From NCBI GenBank assembly GCA_943370285.1, contig CALRQJ020000013.1, positions 62,001 through 126,000 on the forward strand: a DNA stretch of 64,000 nucleotides, written 5' to 3'. The notes under the pieces are model-generated. The model made no database searches. It was not told the DNA's origin and worked only from the letters and a program-made list of their open reading frames with translations. How positions within the stretch are numbered: position 1 is the first letter of the stretch; each line of letters opens with the position of its first letter. Below, in pieces: positions 26,468-35,821 of this stretch. Both the position numbers and the translations under genes were made by a program. This DNA is from CALRQJ02 sp943370285. Its GTDB lineage: Bacteria > Bacteroidota > Bacteroidia > Chitinophagales > Chitinophagaceae.

Positions 26468-28918
26468 ATGAAACCATTATTAACCTTATTATTCGCTTTG
26501 AGCACAGCGGCAGCAAGCTTTGCACAAACGGTAACCACCAAAGTAAAAGGCACTGTATTGGGCAATCAATCACCGGTTGAAGCCGCTACCGTATCATTAT
26601 TAAAAGCAAAAGATTCAAGCCTTGTAAAAGTAGGCGTAACCGATAAGTCGGGTACATTCGAAATAGAAAAATCCGCTGAAGGCAAATTTCTTATTAGCAT
26701 TTCAGCAGTAGGATATGCCACATTTTACAGTGAAGTATTTAGTTTAAGTGCTGCACAATCTGTCTATACTATTAAACCAATTGCTTTAGTTGCAGCTTCA
26801 AAAGGATTGAAAGATGTAGTGGTGACGAGCAAAAAACTACTGATAGAGCAAAAATTAGATCGAACTATTTTAAATGTTGATGCATCACCCACTAATACCG
26901 GATTAACGGCATTAGAAATTCTTGAAAAAGCACCGGGAGTTACTGTAGATAAAGACGGAAACATCAGCCTTAAGGGCAAGCAAGGTATTTTGATTTTATT
27001 AGATGGAAAGCCAACCTACCTAAGTGGTACAGATTTAACCAATATGCTAAAAAATATGCCGGGTGCTAATCTTGATATTATTGAAATCATGACTAATCCT
27101 CCTGCAAAATACGATGCTGCCGGCAACGGTGGTGTGATTAATATCAAAACTAAAAAGTCTAAGACCGTTGGTTTTAACGGCAGTGTTACAAGTGGCTACG
27201 GACAAGGGGTTTATCCCAAAGCCAATAACAGTTTCAACCTTAACTATCGTTACAACAAGGTAAATTATTTTGCTAATGCTAGTTATAATTTTAGCCGTGG
27301 ATTTCAAGATATAAACATCAAACGTAATTTTAGAGATATCAATAATGGCACTATACTCTCTATGTTTGATCAATTTGCCGACAGTAAAAGAAAGTACAAC
27401 AGCTTTTCGTACAAAGCAGGTGCAGATTACTTCATGAATAAGAAAACTACACTAGGTATTGTTGTAAATGGTTTTGGGCAGAAGGGAACAGAGAATAGCG
27501 ATAATACTACTTTCATTAAAGATGTAAATGGGGCATTAATAACTCGTACTGAAGCTATCAACAACGTATTACTTGATTTCAAAAACATGGGTGCTAACTT
27601 TAATTTGCGTCATGTATTTGATAGTACAGGTAAAGAATTAACTGCCGATATTGATTACATCAATTATCGTTCCGACAATGAACAATATATGGACAATGTG
27701 TTTTTTGATCATGCAGGGAATAAAAAAGGATTAGATGAAAAATTACAAGGTTTTTTACCATCAAATATCAAAATATATAGTGCTAAAGCCGATTACAGTC
27801 AGCCAATGAAAGGCAATGCAAAGTTTGAAGCAGGAGTTAAAACAAGTTATGTGAATACGGATAACAATGCCTTGTACGAAAACTGGAATGGCAATACATG
27901 GGTAAAAGATGCAGGTCGTAGTAACCATTTCAAATACAGAGAACATATCAACGCTGGGTATATCAATTTTAGCAAGCCGCTGAATAAAAAATGGAGTTTA
28001 CAAACAGGTGTAAGAGTGGAGAATACTATTTCAAGAGGTAACCAAGTTACTACAAATACCAAGTTTAATAGAGATTACACTCAGATTTTTCCAACCGCTT
28101 ATCTTGGATATACGCACAATAAAAATAATTCATATGCTTTAAGTATTGGTCGTAGAATTGAAAGACCGGATTACGAAGACATGAATCCGTTTTATTACTT
28201 TTTAGATAAATATACCTATCAAGTTGGTAATCCTTATTTAAGACCTCAGTTTACACAAAATGTAGAATTAAATCATACCTACAAAGGCTTTTTAACGACT
28301 ACCTTGAATTACAGTAAGACAACCAATATTATATCGGATGTATTAGATCAAGTAGATAGTATTACCACCACGTTTGTTACTAAAAGCAATATAGCTAGTC
28401 AGCAAAACTTTGGCATAGCTGTAAGTGCAGGTTTTCCGATAACAAAATGGTGGAGAACAAATATTTACAGTAATGCATTTCACAATCGTTTCAAAGGAAT
28501 CATCAACAATGCACCAATGGAAGTTGAAGGAACTAGTGTGGTATCTAATATGAGCAATCAGTTTACTTTTAAAAATGGTTGGGGTGCTGAACTCAGTGGT
28601 TTCTATCGTACCCGTGCTGTTGAAGGTATTTTAGTTGCTAAGCCAATGGGTGCTGTAAATGTTGCTTTTAGTAAGCAAGTGTTGAAAAAGAAAGGAACTG
28701 TTAGATTGAATATTAGAGATGTGTTCTTCATTCAACAGTTTAGAGGTTATAGCCGTTATCAAAACATTGATGTAAATATTCATAGTGCTAGAGACAGCCG
28801 TGTGGTGAATGTTAGTTTCACTTATCGCTTTAGCAAAGGAAAAGTAAATGCACAACAACGTAAGCGTGGCGGAGCAGGAGAGGAGCAAAGTCGTATTAAA
28901 GGTGGAGAAGGCAATTAA
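26468..28918 (+). CDS. Outer-membrane receptor, carboxypeptidase-like domain plus TonB-type barrel
   Basis: An 816-residue outer-membrane protein of the OMP_b-brl/TonB-dependent receptor group. A signal peptide (MKPLLTLLFALSTAAASFAQ) is followed by a carboxypeptidase regulatory-like domain (about 25-105: KVKGTVLGNQSPVEAATVSLLKA), a plug domain around 120-220 with GNISLKGKQGILILLDGKPTYLSG, and a long beta-barrel. No SusD gene follows. No TonB-box motif is evident, so transport is not certain. It stands alone behind an operator, suggesting inducible expression; the ligand is not visible from sequence. Confidence 0.85.
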   Translation: MKPLLTLLFALSTAAASFAQTVTTKVKGTVLGNQSPVEAATVSLLKAKDSSLVKVGVTDKSGTFEIEKSAEGKFLISISAVGYATFYSEVFSLSAAQSVYTIKPIALVAASKGLKDVVVTSKKLLIEQKLDRTILNVDASPTNTGLTALEILEKAPGVTVDKDGNISLKGKQGILILLDGKPTYLSGTDLTNMLKNMPGANLDIIEIMTNPPAKYDAAGNGGVINIKTKKSKTVGFNGSVTSGYGQGVYPKANNSFNLNYRYNKVNYFANASYNFSRGFQDINIKRNFRDINNGTILSMFDQFADSKRKYNSFSYKAGADYFMNKKTTLGIVVNGFGQKGTENSDNTTFIKDVNGALITRTEAINNVLLDFKNMGANFNLRHVFDSTGKELTADIDYINYRSDNEQYMDNVFFDHAGNKKGLDEKLQGFLPSNIKIYSAKADYSQPMKGNAKFEAGVKTSYVNTDNNALYENWNGNTWVKDAGRSNHFKYREHINAGYINFSKPLNKKWSLQTGVRVENTISRGNQVTTNTKFNRDYTQIFPTAYLGYTHNKNNSYALSIGRRIERPDYEDMNPFYYFLDKYTYQVGNPYLRPQFTQNVELNHTYKGFLTTTLNYSKTTNIISDVLDQVDSITTTFVTKSNIASQQNFGIAVSAGFPITKWWRTNIYSNAFHNRFKGIINNAPMEVEGTSVVSNMSNQFTFKNGWGAELSGFYRTRAVEGILVAKPMGAVNVAFSKQVLKKKGTVRLNIRDVFFIQQFRGYSRYQNIDVNIHSARDSRVVNVSFTYRFSKGKVNAQQRKRGGAGEEQSRIKGGEGN

Positions 28919-28938
28919 TATTCATCCTTCATTATATA

Positions 28939-28979
28939 CAATAAGCCCTGTACAGGAATGTATGGGGTTTTATTGTTTT
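28939..28979 (+). terminator. Terminator after the receptor gene
   Basis: CAATAAGCCC (28939-28948) pairs with GGGTTTTATTG (28965-28975) with one G-T pair and a bulge, followed by TTTT. Confidence 0.6.
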
Positions 28980-29046
28980 AGAATTGATAGGAACAAATCA
29001 TAAACAATCAAGGATTTCAGTACTATTGTGTTCTTAAAAAAATGAC

Positions 29047-30378
29047 ATGGGTTTATTTAACTGGAATACCAATACATCTGCAGAAAATTCACCTGCCAAA
29101 GAGCATTTCGATAGCGCTAAAGCACATTTTGAACAAGGTAACTATACTGATGCATTAGCAGCTTTAAGTCATGGTTTTTCAAATGATATCAATTACAAAC
29201 CATTGTATCGTTTGTCGGCAGATTGTTTGCAAGCATTGGGCGGAGAACAAGAAAAAGAATTATTCGAAACGGTATTGAATGACTTTAACAATGGTGTTGC
29301 ATTCTGTCAATTGGGAGATTATTATTACGAGATGGAGCATTATCATATGGCAATTTCATTTTATGAAAAAGCCATGCAATTGAAAGCAGATGAGGACGCT
29401 TTGCCTCATAATTTAGCGGTTAGTTATGCTAGACAATTTCAAGTACAAAAAGCTCACGACATTTTAGCAGTACTCACTACAAGAGATTTTTGGTCGGTGT
29501 ACTTTTTATACAAGTGTAAAATTTTACTCAATCAGCAAGAAAATGTAGCGCAAGCATTAGATGAAATGGTTGCATTTTTGAATGGTTTAGAACATCAAGA
29601 AGGACTCGAAGTGCCAAAAGAAAAAGTAGCAGAATTACAAGAAATGTTTCAGCGATTGCAAACAATTGAAATACCACAACAGCATATACGAGACTGGCAT
29701 TTTATTCAATATGGCGCTGTTATACTTGATTTCTTTGAAGACCAAACTGATTATGTGGCTGGTGGTCGTTATGTAGCACTTTGGGGAACAAATGAGTCCA
29801 TTAAAAGTGTAGTAATTAAATTGAAACAGCTACTAAATAAAATGGAACTTTCTTTTACAACGGTTGCGGCATTGAACGATAGGAATAGTACAATTATTGG
29901 TCTGCTGATTGCAAAGGTTTTAGGTATTCCATACCAAGAATTAACGCAAGAAAATATTCCTTCAAATGCATTGATTGTAGCTGCCAATACAGCCGATTTT
30001 AATTTGTGGGAACAACTTTCTGTTGTTAATGATGGTCAGTTATTATTTGCCCTCAATCACAATTGGTTAACGCCAAGTGTATTAGCTCCTGATATTGTTG
30101 GGTTGATGTCGCAAGCTTATTATTTCCCTTGGGATGGTGGTGGATTTAGGTTTGATGAAATTACAAACGAAATGATTCAAACCGAAGTTGATGAACGATC
30201 TGCTGAATTATTAGCAAATGAAATTGCACTGATTGAAGTGGAAATGGATGATAACAATGATTTGTATGGATTTTATACACAACGCAAAGATTGGCTGAAA
30301 GGGATTGGATCAACTGCCGGGCAGTTACGTTATAATTTCATGATTGAAAGTCCTGTTACCGGTGCTTATTTTGCTTAA
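29047..30378 (+). CDS. TPR-repeat cytoplasmic protein with an unrecognised C-domain
   Basis: 443 residues, no signal peptide. Residues about 15-165 contain tetratricopeptide-type helix pairs (AKAHFEQGNYTDALAALSHG, GDYYYEMEHYHMAISFYEKAM). The C-terminal half (from about 215) is a globular domain I do not recognise. Around residues 275-315 it has the run LNDRNSTIIGLLIAKVLGIP then NALIVAAN, which resembles the nucleotide-binding loop pattern of phosphoribosyltransferase-like folds; this is a weak resemblance only. Single gene between two terminators. Confidence 0.65.
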   Translation: MGLFNWNTNTSAENSPAKEHFDSAKAHFEQGNYTDALAALSHGFSNDINYKPLYRLSADCLQALGGEQEKELFETVLNDFNNGVAFCQLGDYYYEMEHYHMAISFYEKAMQLKADEDALPHNLAVSYARQFQVQKAHDILAVLTTRDFWSVYFLYKCKILLNQQENVAQALDEMVAFLNGLEHQEGLEVPKEKVAELQEMFQRLQTIEIPQQHIRDWHFIQYGAVILDFFEDQTDYVAGGRYVALWGTNESIKSVVIKLKQLLNKMELSFTTVAALNDRNSTIIGLLIAKVLGIPYQELTQENIPSNALIVAANTADFNLWEQLSVVNDGQLLFALNHNWLTPSVLAPDIVGLMSQAYYFPWDGGGFRFDEITNEMIQTEVDERSAELLANEIALIEVEMDDNNDLYGFYTQRKDWLKGIGSTAGQLRYNFMIESPVTGAYFA

Positions 30379-30407
30379 TAGAACAAGTCTGTTTATAGGA
30401 TGACAAC

Positions 30408-30442
30408 AAAAAAAGGTAAGCACCCCCATGCTTACCTTTTTT
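30408..30442. terminator. Bidirectional terminator
   Basis: AAAAAGGTAAGCA pairs with TGCTTACCTTTTT across a CCCCCA loop, with A- and T-runs on both flanks. It serves the convergent TPR and CBM48 genes. Confidence 0.85.
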
Positions 30443-30460
30443 ATAATTTAATCCAATAGA

Positions 30461-30751
30461 TTACAACACTAAAACACTATTGCTGCTGCCATAGATATTT
30501 GATTCTTGTCCGTCAGCTTCAGGGTCGTTCACCCATTCAGTTTCATTCACTCTATATTTGAATTCGTGACGACTGTCTTTAGGCAAATTAATATCAGCAC
30601 TAAATGTTCCGTCTTTCTTTTTGCTCATGATAATGGAATTTTCCCAATCACTATTGAGGCCTAAAATTTCAATGGTTTCTGCATTTTCAACGGTAAAAGA
30701 AAACTTTACTTTGCAGTAATCTTTTGTCTTAAAATAGGTCTTTTGTACCAT
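30461..30751 (-). CDS. Stand-alone CBM48 / isoamylase early-set domain protein
   Basis: A 96-residue protein that is one glycogen-binding (CBM48/AMPK-type) beta sandwich with no catalytic domain. Evidence: VKFSFTVENAETIEILGLNSDW, the Trp-rich turn DWENSIIMSKKKDGTFS, and YKYRV-type HEFKYRVNETEWVNDP, which are the glucan-binding positions in such domains. No signal peptide, so it acts in the cytoplasm. It may help position other glycogen proteins; the partner is unknown. Confidence 0.8.
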   Translation of the reverse strand: MVQKTYFKTKDYCKVKFSFTVENAETIEILGLNSDWENSIIMSKKKDGTFSADINLPKDSRHEFKYRVNETEWVNDPEADGQESNIYGSSNSVLVL

Positions 30752-30952
30752 CTGTTTTGTTGTTTTGTTTAAGGTATTTTCACTGTTTATTTAACAGGAT
30801 TTAAATGACTTCAACTTTTATACGCTTACGCTGAAAAGGTAACCCATCATTCATATTTGATTCATTTATCTATTTGTAAAATCTTCGAAAAAATGAAAAG
30901 TAATTGTCTAAAATGCCTTAAACCATGTACTTTTCAGCTTAAATTACCAATT

Positions 30953-32074
30953 ATGCGATTGTTTTTGCTGTTTTTTGTAGTTTTTGCTTTGTCAGTCGCT
31001 ACTCAAGCCCAACAATTTTATTTATTTACCGGATCTTATACAACAGGCAATAACAAGGGCGAAGGAATAGGTGTACTACAGTTTGATGCCGAAACCGGAT
31101 TGATAAAAGCCATCAGTAAAATGGCAATTGACAATCCTTCCTATTTGGCAGTGGCCGATCATGGAAAGTTATTGTATGCTGTTACAGAATTACCGGGTGG
31201 CAAAATGGGTGAAGTGGCTGCGTTTAGGTTTAATCGCCAAAATGGTCAGTTACAATTGCTCAATAAACAATCCATTAAAGCAAATAGTCCTTGTTATGTT
31301 ACCGTCAACAATCAATTGAATTGGTTATTTACTGCCAATTATTCAACTGGAAATATTTCTGTTTTACCATTATTGGGTGATGGAAGCATTGATACGTTAA
31401 GACAATTAATGCAACACCGTGGAAGTAGTGCTACTGCCCAACGTCAACAAGCACCTCATGCACATTCTATCATCTTTTCACCCAATCAAAAATTTCTGAT
31501 TGCGGCAGATTTAGGAACAGATAAACTGTATCAATATCAATTTCAGCAGCAAAACATACAACCTTTGTTGTTGGTAGATAGTATTGCCACTTCAAAACCC
31601 GGTAATGGGCCAAGGCATTTGATTTTTCATCCCAAAGGAAAATTCTTATATGCGATCAATGAATTGACAGGTACAATTGATGTGTTCCGATTTCGAAAAA
31701 CCAATTCCAAACTAGTTCAAACTATCACAACAGATACTTCTGCAAAATTTAAAGGCAGTGCAGATATTCATTTTTCACCCGACGGTAAATTTTTATATGC
31801 TAGTAATCGGGGCGAAATCAATAGCATTGCGATATACAAGGTTTCGGGTAAAACTGGAATGTTAGAAATTATAGGCTACGAAATGTCACATATTGCAACT
31901 CCAAGAAATTTTGCTATAGATCCTACAGGTAATTATTTGTTGGTCGCCAATCAGTCAGCAAATAATATCGTTGTTTTCAAGAGAGATAAAAAAACGGGTT
32001 TATTACATTTCACCGGTAATAATTTTAAAACAGGCACACCGGTTTGTTTAAAATTGATTCCTGTTAGTAATTAA
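30953..32074 (+). CDS. Secreted lactonase-family beta-propeller (6-phosphogluconolactonase type)
   Basis: A seven-bladed propeller of the Pgl/YbhE lactonase family. With the ATG at 30953 the protein has 373 residues and a signal peptide MRLFLLFFVVFALSVATQAQ; a start 96 bp upstream is open but would bury it. Family markers: FTGSYT, GIGVLQFDAETG, APHAHSIIFSP, GNGPRHLIFHPKGKFLYAINEL and ISIFSPDGKFLYASNRG-like motifs. Export implies that the substrate is not the cytosolic 6-phosphogluconolactone but another lactone or sugar acid; that is inference. Confidence 0.85.
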   Translation: MRLFLLFFVVFALSVATQAQQFYLFTGSYTTGNNKGEGIGVLQFDAETGLIKAISKMAIDNPSYLAVADHGKLLYAVTELPGGKMGEVAAFRFNRQNGQLQLLNKQSIKANSPCYVTVNNQLNWLFTANYSTGNISVLPLLGDGSIDTLRQLMQHRGSSATAQRQQAPHAHSIIFSPNQKFLIAADLGTDKLYQYQFQQQNIQPLLLVDSIATSKPGNGPRHLIFHPKGKFLYAINELTGTIDVFRFRKTNSKLVQTITTDTSAKFKGSADIHFSPDGKFLYASNRGEINSIAIYKVSGKTGMLEIIGYEMSHIATPRNFAIDPTGNYLLVANQSANNIVVFKRDKKTGLLHFTGNNFKTGTPVCLKLIPVSN

Positions 32075-32120
32075 AACGCATTTATCCTTTGCTATTGCTT
32101 TTTGAGATTCTTAAAAATTG

Positions 32121-32152
32121 TTTGGTTGATAAACAACTGGCTTATACATTTG
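32121..32152 (+). promoter_or_regulatory. Promoter of tRNA-Ala
   Basis: TTTG (32121-32124), 20 bp, TACATTTG (32145-32152): a canonical Bacteroidota promoter 11 bp before the tRNA. Confidence 0.75.
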
Positions 32153-32163
32153 CAATCTTCTAA

Positions 32164-32237
<74 letters not shown>

Positions 32238-32238
32238 C

Positions 32239-32264
32239 AAAGGCTCAATCTTGAGCCTTTTTTT
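32239..32264 (+). terminator. Terminator after tRNA-Ala
   Basis: AAGGCTCAA (32240-32248) pairs with TTGAGCCTT (32251-32259) and runs into seven T. Confidence 0.85.
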
Positions 32265-32307
32265 ATTGGATAGATTCAATCCTTTTCAACATGAAAATTA
32301 TCGTTAT

Positions 32308-32347
32308 AAAAAAAAGGTTGTTACGATTAAGTAACAACCTTTTTTTT
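32308..32347. terminator. Bidirectional terminator next to the citrate synthase gene
   Basis: AGGTTGTTAC (32315-32324) pairs with GTAACAACCT (32331-32340), with A-runs and T-runs on the flanks. It ends the citrate synthase transcript and backs up the tRNA terminator. Confidence 0.8.
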
Positions 32348-32365
32348 ATTTTAATGGAGATGAAA

Positions 32366-33688
32366 TTATTCCCAAATTTGTTCTTTGCCTTCTAACCAAA
32401 GTTTTACAGCTTCAGTAGTAACACTCTTCGGTCTTTCTAATGGCATACCTAATGCTCTATCCCAACACAAACTTGCCAATACGCCCAATGAACGGCTTAC
32501 TGCAAACAGTACGGTATAGAATTCATATTCTACCAAACCATAGTGTACTAATAAAGCACCGCTATGAGCATCTACATTTGGCCATGGATTTTTAATCTTA
32601 CCTAATGATTGCAAAATAGGAGGCACTGTTTCATATATATTCCAAACGGTGTTTACCAATTTATCATCAGGCATATGCTTTTTACCAAATTCCATTTGAG
32701 CGGTAAATCTTGGATCGGTTTTTCTTAACACGGCATGACCATAGCCAGGCACTACTTTTCCGGCAGAAAGCGTATCTTTTACGTATTGCTCAATTTGTTC
32801 GTTGGTTGGTGAATTGGTACCCAATTTTTCTTGCATTTCAAAAATCCACTTAATCACTTCTTGATTAGCCAAACCATGCAATGGACCTGCTAATCCGTTC
32901 ATACCGGCAGCATATGCTAAATAAGGATCTGCTAAAGCACTTCCTACTAAATGCGTTGTGTGGGCACTTACATTTCCACCTTCATGATCGGCATGAATGG
33001 TCATGTATAAACGCATCAATTCTTTAAAGCTATTATCTTCAAAGCCCATCATGTGAGCAAAGTTTCCAGCCCAGTCTAATAATCCGTTTGGATGAATATG
33101 TTCGTTGTTCTTGTATTTCCTACGATAGATATAAGCTGCAATTCTTGGTAAACGGGCAATTAAGATAACTGCATCGTCAAAAGTTGGTTCCCAATAATCT
33201 TTTTTATTGATGCCTTCGCTGTATGCTTTTGCAAAATAACTTTCGGTTTGTAAAGCCATTACACCAACTACAAACATTGTCATGGGGTGAGTATTCAACG
33301 GTAAGGCATCAATAGCAGCAAACACATGGTTAGGTACATGGCTACGGCGTTGTAAAATATCAGTGATATGTTCTACATCTTCGGCCGTTGGCAATTCGCC
33401 AATTAACATTAAATAAAATAAACCTTCGGGGAGTGGTTCGTTACCTTTTGGTGCTTTTGGCAATTTTTCCTGTAATTCAGGAATCGTATAACCCCTAAAG
33501 CGAATACCATCTTGAGCATCCAATAAACTAGTTTCGGTTACCAAACCAGTTATGCCTCGCATACCTTGGTAAACTTGGGCTAAGGTAACTTCACCAATTG
33601 GCTTGTTACCATGTTCTTTCAAAAGTGCCTTGATTTCTTGATTTGCCGATTCTGCTTTGGCTTTAAACCTGTCTTTAATCACTCCCAT
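32366..33688 (-). CDS. gltA: Citrate synthase, mitochondrial-type
   Basis: Condenses acetyl-CoA and oxaloacetate, the entry step of the TCA cycle. The 440-residue protein resembles mitochondrial citrate synthase, not the hexameric GltA of E. coli. The catalytic triad is intact: His271 in LHGLANQEV, His318 in GYGHAVLRKTDPRF and Asp373 in VDAHSGALL. The substrate motif EGGNVSAHTTHLVGS is also the eukaryotic form. A possible promoter of the TTTG-N20-TACCTTTA type lies upstream on the minus strand (33856 to 33825). Single gene. Confidence 0.93.
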   Translation of the reverse strand: MGVIKDRFKAKAESANQEIKALLKEHGNKPIGEVTLAQVYQGMRGITGLVTETSLLDAQDGIRFRGYTIPELQEKLPKAPKGNEPLPEGLFYLMLIGELPTAEDVEHITDILQRRSHVPNHVFAAIDALPLNTHPMTMFVVGVMALQTESYFAKAYSEGINKKDYWEPTFDDAVILIARLPRIAAYIYRRKYKNNEHIHPNGLLDWAGNFAHMMGFEDNSFKELMRLYMTIHADHEGGNVSAHTTHLVGSALADPYLAYAAGMNGLAGPLHGLANQEVIKWIFEMQEKLGTNSPTNEQIEQYVKDTLSAGKVVPGYGHAVLRKTDPRFTAQMEFGKKHMPDDKLVNTVWNIYETVPPILQSLGKIKNPWPNVDAHSGALLVHYGLVEYEFYTVLFAVSRSLGVLASLCWDRALGMPLERPKSVTTEAVKLWLEGKEQIWE

Positions 33689-33924
33689 TGTTGTTATTAT
33701 TTATTGTAAAGCAAAAAAAATTGACTAGTTAAAATACCTTTTATCGGTTATCAAGGTAAGCAACCAAGTAGATTTATAAAATCTGATGTTATGTACTCAA
33801 AAAATCACATCGTTCTTGGAAGCCATAAAGGTAAATCATCAAACCTAGTGTAACAAAAGATTTGGTATAAGGTTCTCCTTAAAACGCAAAATTCGTATAG
33901 ATAGCAGCTATTAATTCAATGCCA

Positions 33925-35016
33925 TTATTTGGGAGCTCTTTTGTAAAGCCAATAAGCTACAAAACTGAAGATGATATTGGGTGTCCATGCGGCTAGAAGG
34001 GGAGGAAAACTACCTTTGGTAGAAAACATGGTACTGAATCTATCGGTTAGAATAAATAATGCAGCAGTTACTATACCAAATGCAAGGTGAACACCGCTGC
34101 CACCTCTGTTTTTTTTACTCGAAACAACCACGCCAATTAAGGTTAGCAATAATACTGCAAAAGGTGTGGCATCTCTTCGGTATCGTTCTACTTTTAGGGC
34201 ATTCATACCTTCAGCACCTCTTACTTCTTCAGCTTGTATAAATTTGTCCAACTCCGGTGTTGTTAATTTATCTTTTGTGTATTCATCTCTTCGTAAATCA
34301 AATGGCTTGAAGTTGTAGGTCATGTTTCGCTTATCGGTATAAGTTACTGTTTCCTTTAAGCCATTGATGTTTCGTTCAACAATACTTTCCAATGTCCAAG
34401 TTTTGGTAGCTGTATCCCATCTAATCATTTCAGCTCGTAAATTGTATTCAATCTTGTTTTGCTTAACCCGTTGCAAAAAGAAATTACTCCCACTTTTAGT
34501 AGCTGTATCGTAATAGTTAACTCCGGCGTAAGTAAAAGAATCAATTCTGAAATAGAGGTTATTCCCTTTTTGTACTAAGGGGTTGTAGGTTGAATTGGCA
34601 TCAACATATTTTACTTGAAAATCTGTTCTTATAGCATTGGCTTTGGGAATGACATATCGATTGGCAAACCACAATAAAGTGGCTAAAAATAATCCACCTA
34701 CCCAATAAGCCCTCATCATCCGGTTATAGCTGGTACCACTTGCTAAAATGGCTACAATTTCTGATTGCCCGGCCATTTTAGAGGTGAAAAAAATCACAGA
34801 AATAAAGACAAATAAGGGAAACAATATAGCAACAATATGCGGAATGAAACCAAAATAGTAATCTGTAACAATTCGAGTAAATCCCCAGCCGGATTTAACA
34901 AAGTCATCTGTTTTTTCACTCACATCAATCACCACAGAAATAAATGTGAATAGAAATATAGAGAAGAAAAAGGTAGTAAGAAACTTTTTTAATATGTACC
35001 AGTCTAGTTGCTTCAT
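33925..35016 (-). CDS. LPS export permease, LptF/LptG family
   Basis: Inner-membrane subunit of the LptB2FG transporter that extracts lipopolysaccharide. With the ATG at 35016 (MKQLDWYILKKFLTTFF) it has 363 residues. Three N-terminal helices (about 15-35, 55-80, 100-120), a periplasmic beta-jellyroll domain and three C-terminal helices make the family layout. QSEIVAILASGTSYNRMMR is the conserved cytoplasmic coupling segment. Whether it is LptF or LptG cannot be decided, and the partner is not in the window. Confidence 0.88.
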   Translation of the reverse strand: MKQLDWYILKKFLTTFFFSIFLFTFISVVIDVSEKTDDFVKSGWGFTRIVTDYYFGFIPHIVAILFPLFVFISVIFFTSKMAGQSEIVAILASGTSYNRMMRAYWVGGLFLATLLWFANRYVIPKANAIRTDFQVKYVDANSTYNPLVQKGNNLYFRIDSFTYAGVNYYDTATKSGSNFFLQRVKQNKIEYNLRAEMIRWDTATKTWTLESIVERNINGLKETVTYTDKRNMTYNFKPFDLRRDEYTKDKLTTPELDKFIQAEEVRGAEGMNALKVERYRRDATPFAVLLLTLIGVVVSSKKNRGGSGVHLAFGIVTAALFILTDRFSTMFSTKGSFPPLLAAWTPNIIFSFVAYWLYKRAPK

Positions 35017-35121
35017 CTGTAAGTAAAAAAAAATCAAAGATAAAGTGCAGAACCGAGAGGTGGAGGATAAGTTTGTTAAAGGCCGAATAAAGTACCTGAA
35101 ACAAAAAAGGAGAGCTGGAAT

Positions 35122-35637
35122 TTACTCTCCTTCAGTGTACAGATTAATAATAATTTCACAATTAGGCAGGAATGCCTGTAGTTTATTAAGGTCTTGCCAC
35201 GGATATTGGTGAGGGAGATTTAACCTCCTTAGGCTTTTCATATTTTTGAGGTAATGAATAGACTTGTCTGTTAGTTTACTGCCAAAACAATGTAATGGCA
35301 TTCTTATTTCTATTACTTCTAATTGTTCTAATTGAGATAAGGACTCAAAAAACACTTCTTGTCTAAACCCTGCAGGGTAACCATTCAGTTTACACTCCTT
35401 CAAATTTGTAAGCAATGCCAATGCTTCAATAGGGGCATCTTCCACTTTTTTCCCTGTTTTGGTATCAAAAATGAGCCCTTTTGTATAATAAGCACTCAAT
35501 GTTGATACACCTTCGGCCTTAGCTAAAGCGGCACTTAATGAAGTGGAATAGTCAGATGCTATCTTTTGTTCTTGTGATGCCGCTGTCGTAAAAATGAACA
35601 TCCATAGAAAATGGATGTACGGATACACGGACTTCAT
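35122..35637 (-). CDS. Secreted leucine-rich-repeat-like protein
   Basis: 171 residues with a signal peptide MKSVYPYIHFLWMFIFTTAA (start at 35637; the ORF is open to 35688). The body carries irregular leucine-rich repeats (LTNLKECKLNGYPAGF, LSQLEQLEVIEIRMP, LKNMKSLRRLNLPHQYPW, LQAFLPNCEIIINLY). I do not know its partner. It stands between LptF/G and htrA on the same strand. Confidence 0.6.
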   Translation of the reverse strand: MKSVYPYIHFLWMFIFTTAASQEQKIASDYSTSLSAALAKAEGVSTLSAYYTKGLIFDTKTGKKVEDAPIEALALLTNLKECKLNGYPAGFRQEVFFESLSQLEQLEVIEIRMPLHCFGSKLTDKSIHYLKNMKSLRRLNLPHQYPWQDLNKLQAFLPNCEIIINLYTEGE

Positions 35638-35761
35638 ATATATCGGATAAATAGGTTGATAAATAAGGTTTAATAAATTTAGAACCATTATTTAAGATGC
35701 TTACCTATTTAGTATGTTAGTGAATAAAGAATTTAAACCGTTTGTGTTATCCACATGTATA

Positions 35762-35795
35762 AATAAACACCCCTTTGCGTAGGGCACAAAGGGGT
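35762..35795 (-). terminator. Hairpin terminator after htrA
   Basis: ACCCCTTTG (35769-35777) pairs with CAAAGGGGT (35787-35795). On the minus strand the hairpin is followed by GTTTATTT, a weak U-tract. Confidence 0.55.
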
Positions 35796-35821
35796 ATTTA
35801 AATAAGAATATGTATCGAAAA

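Noticed and set aside
35599..35617. CATCCAT-ATGGATG inverted repeat
   Set aside because: It lies inside the signal peptide codons of the LRR-like gene, so it is probably incidental coding sequence.
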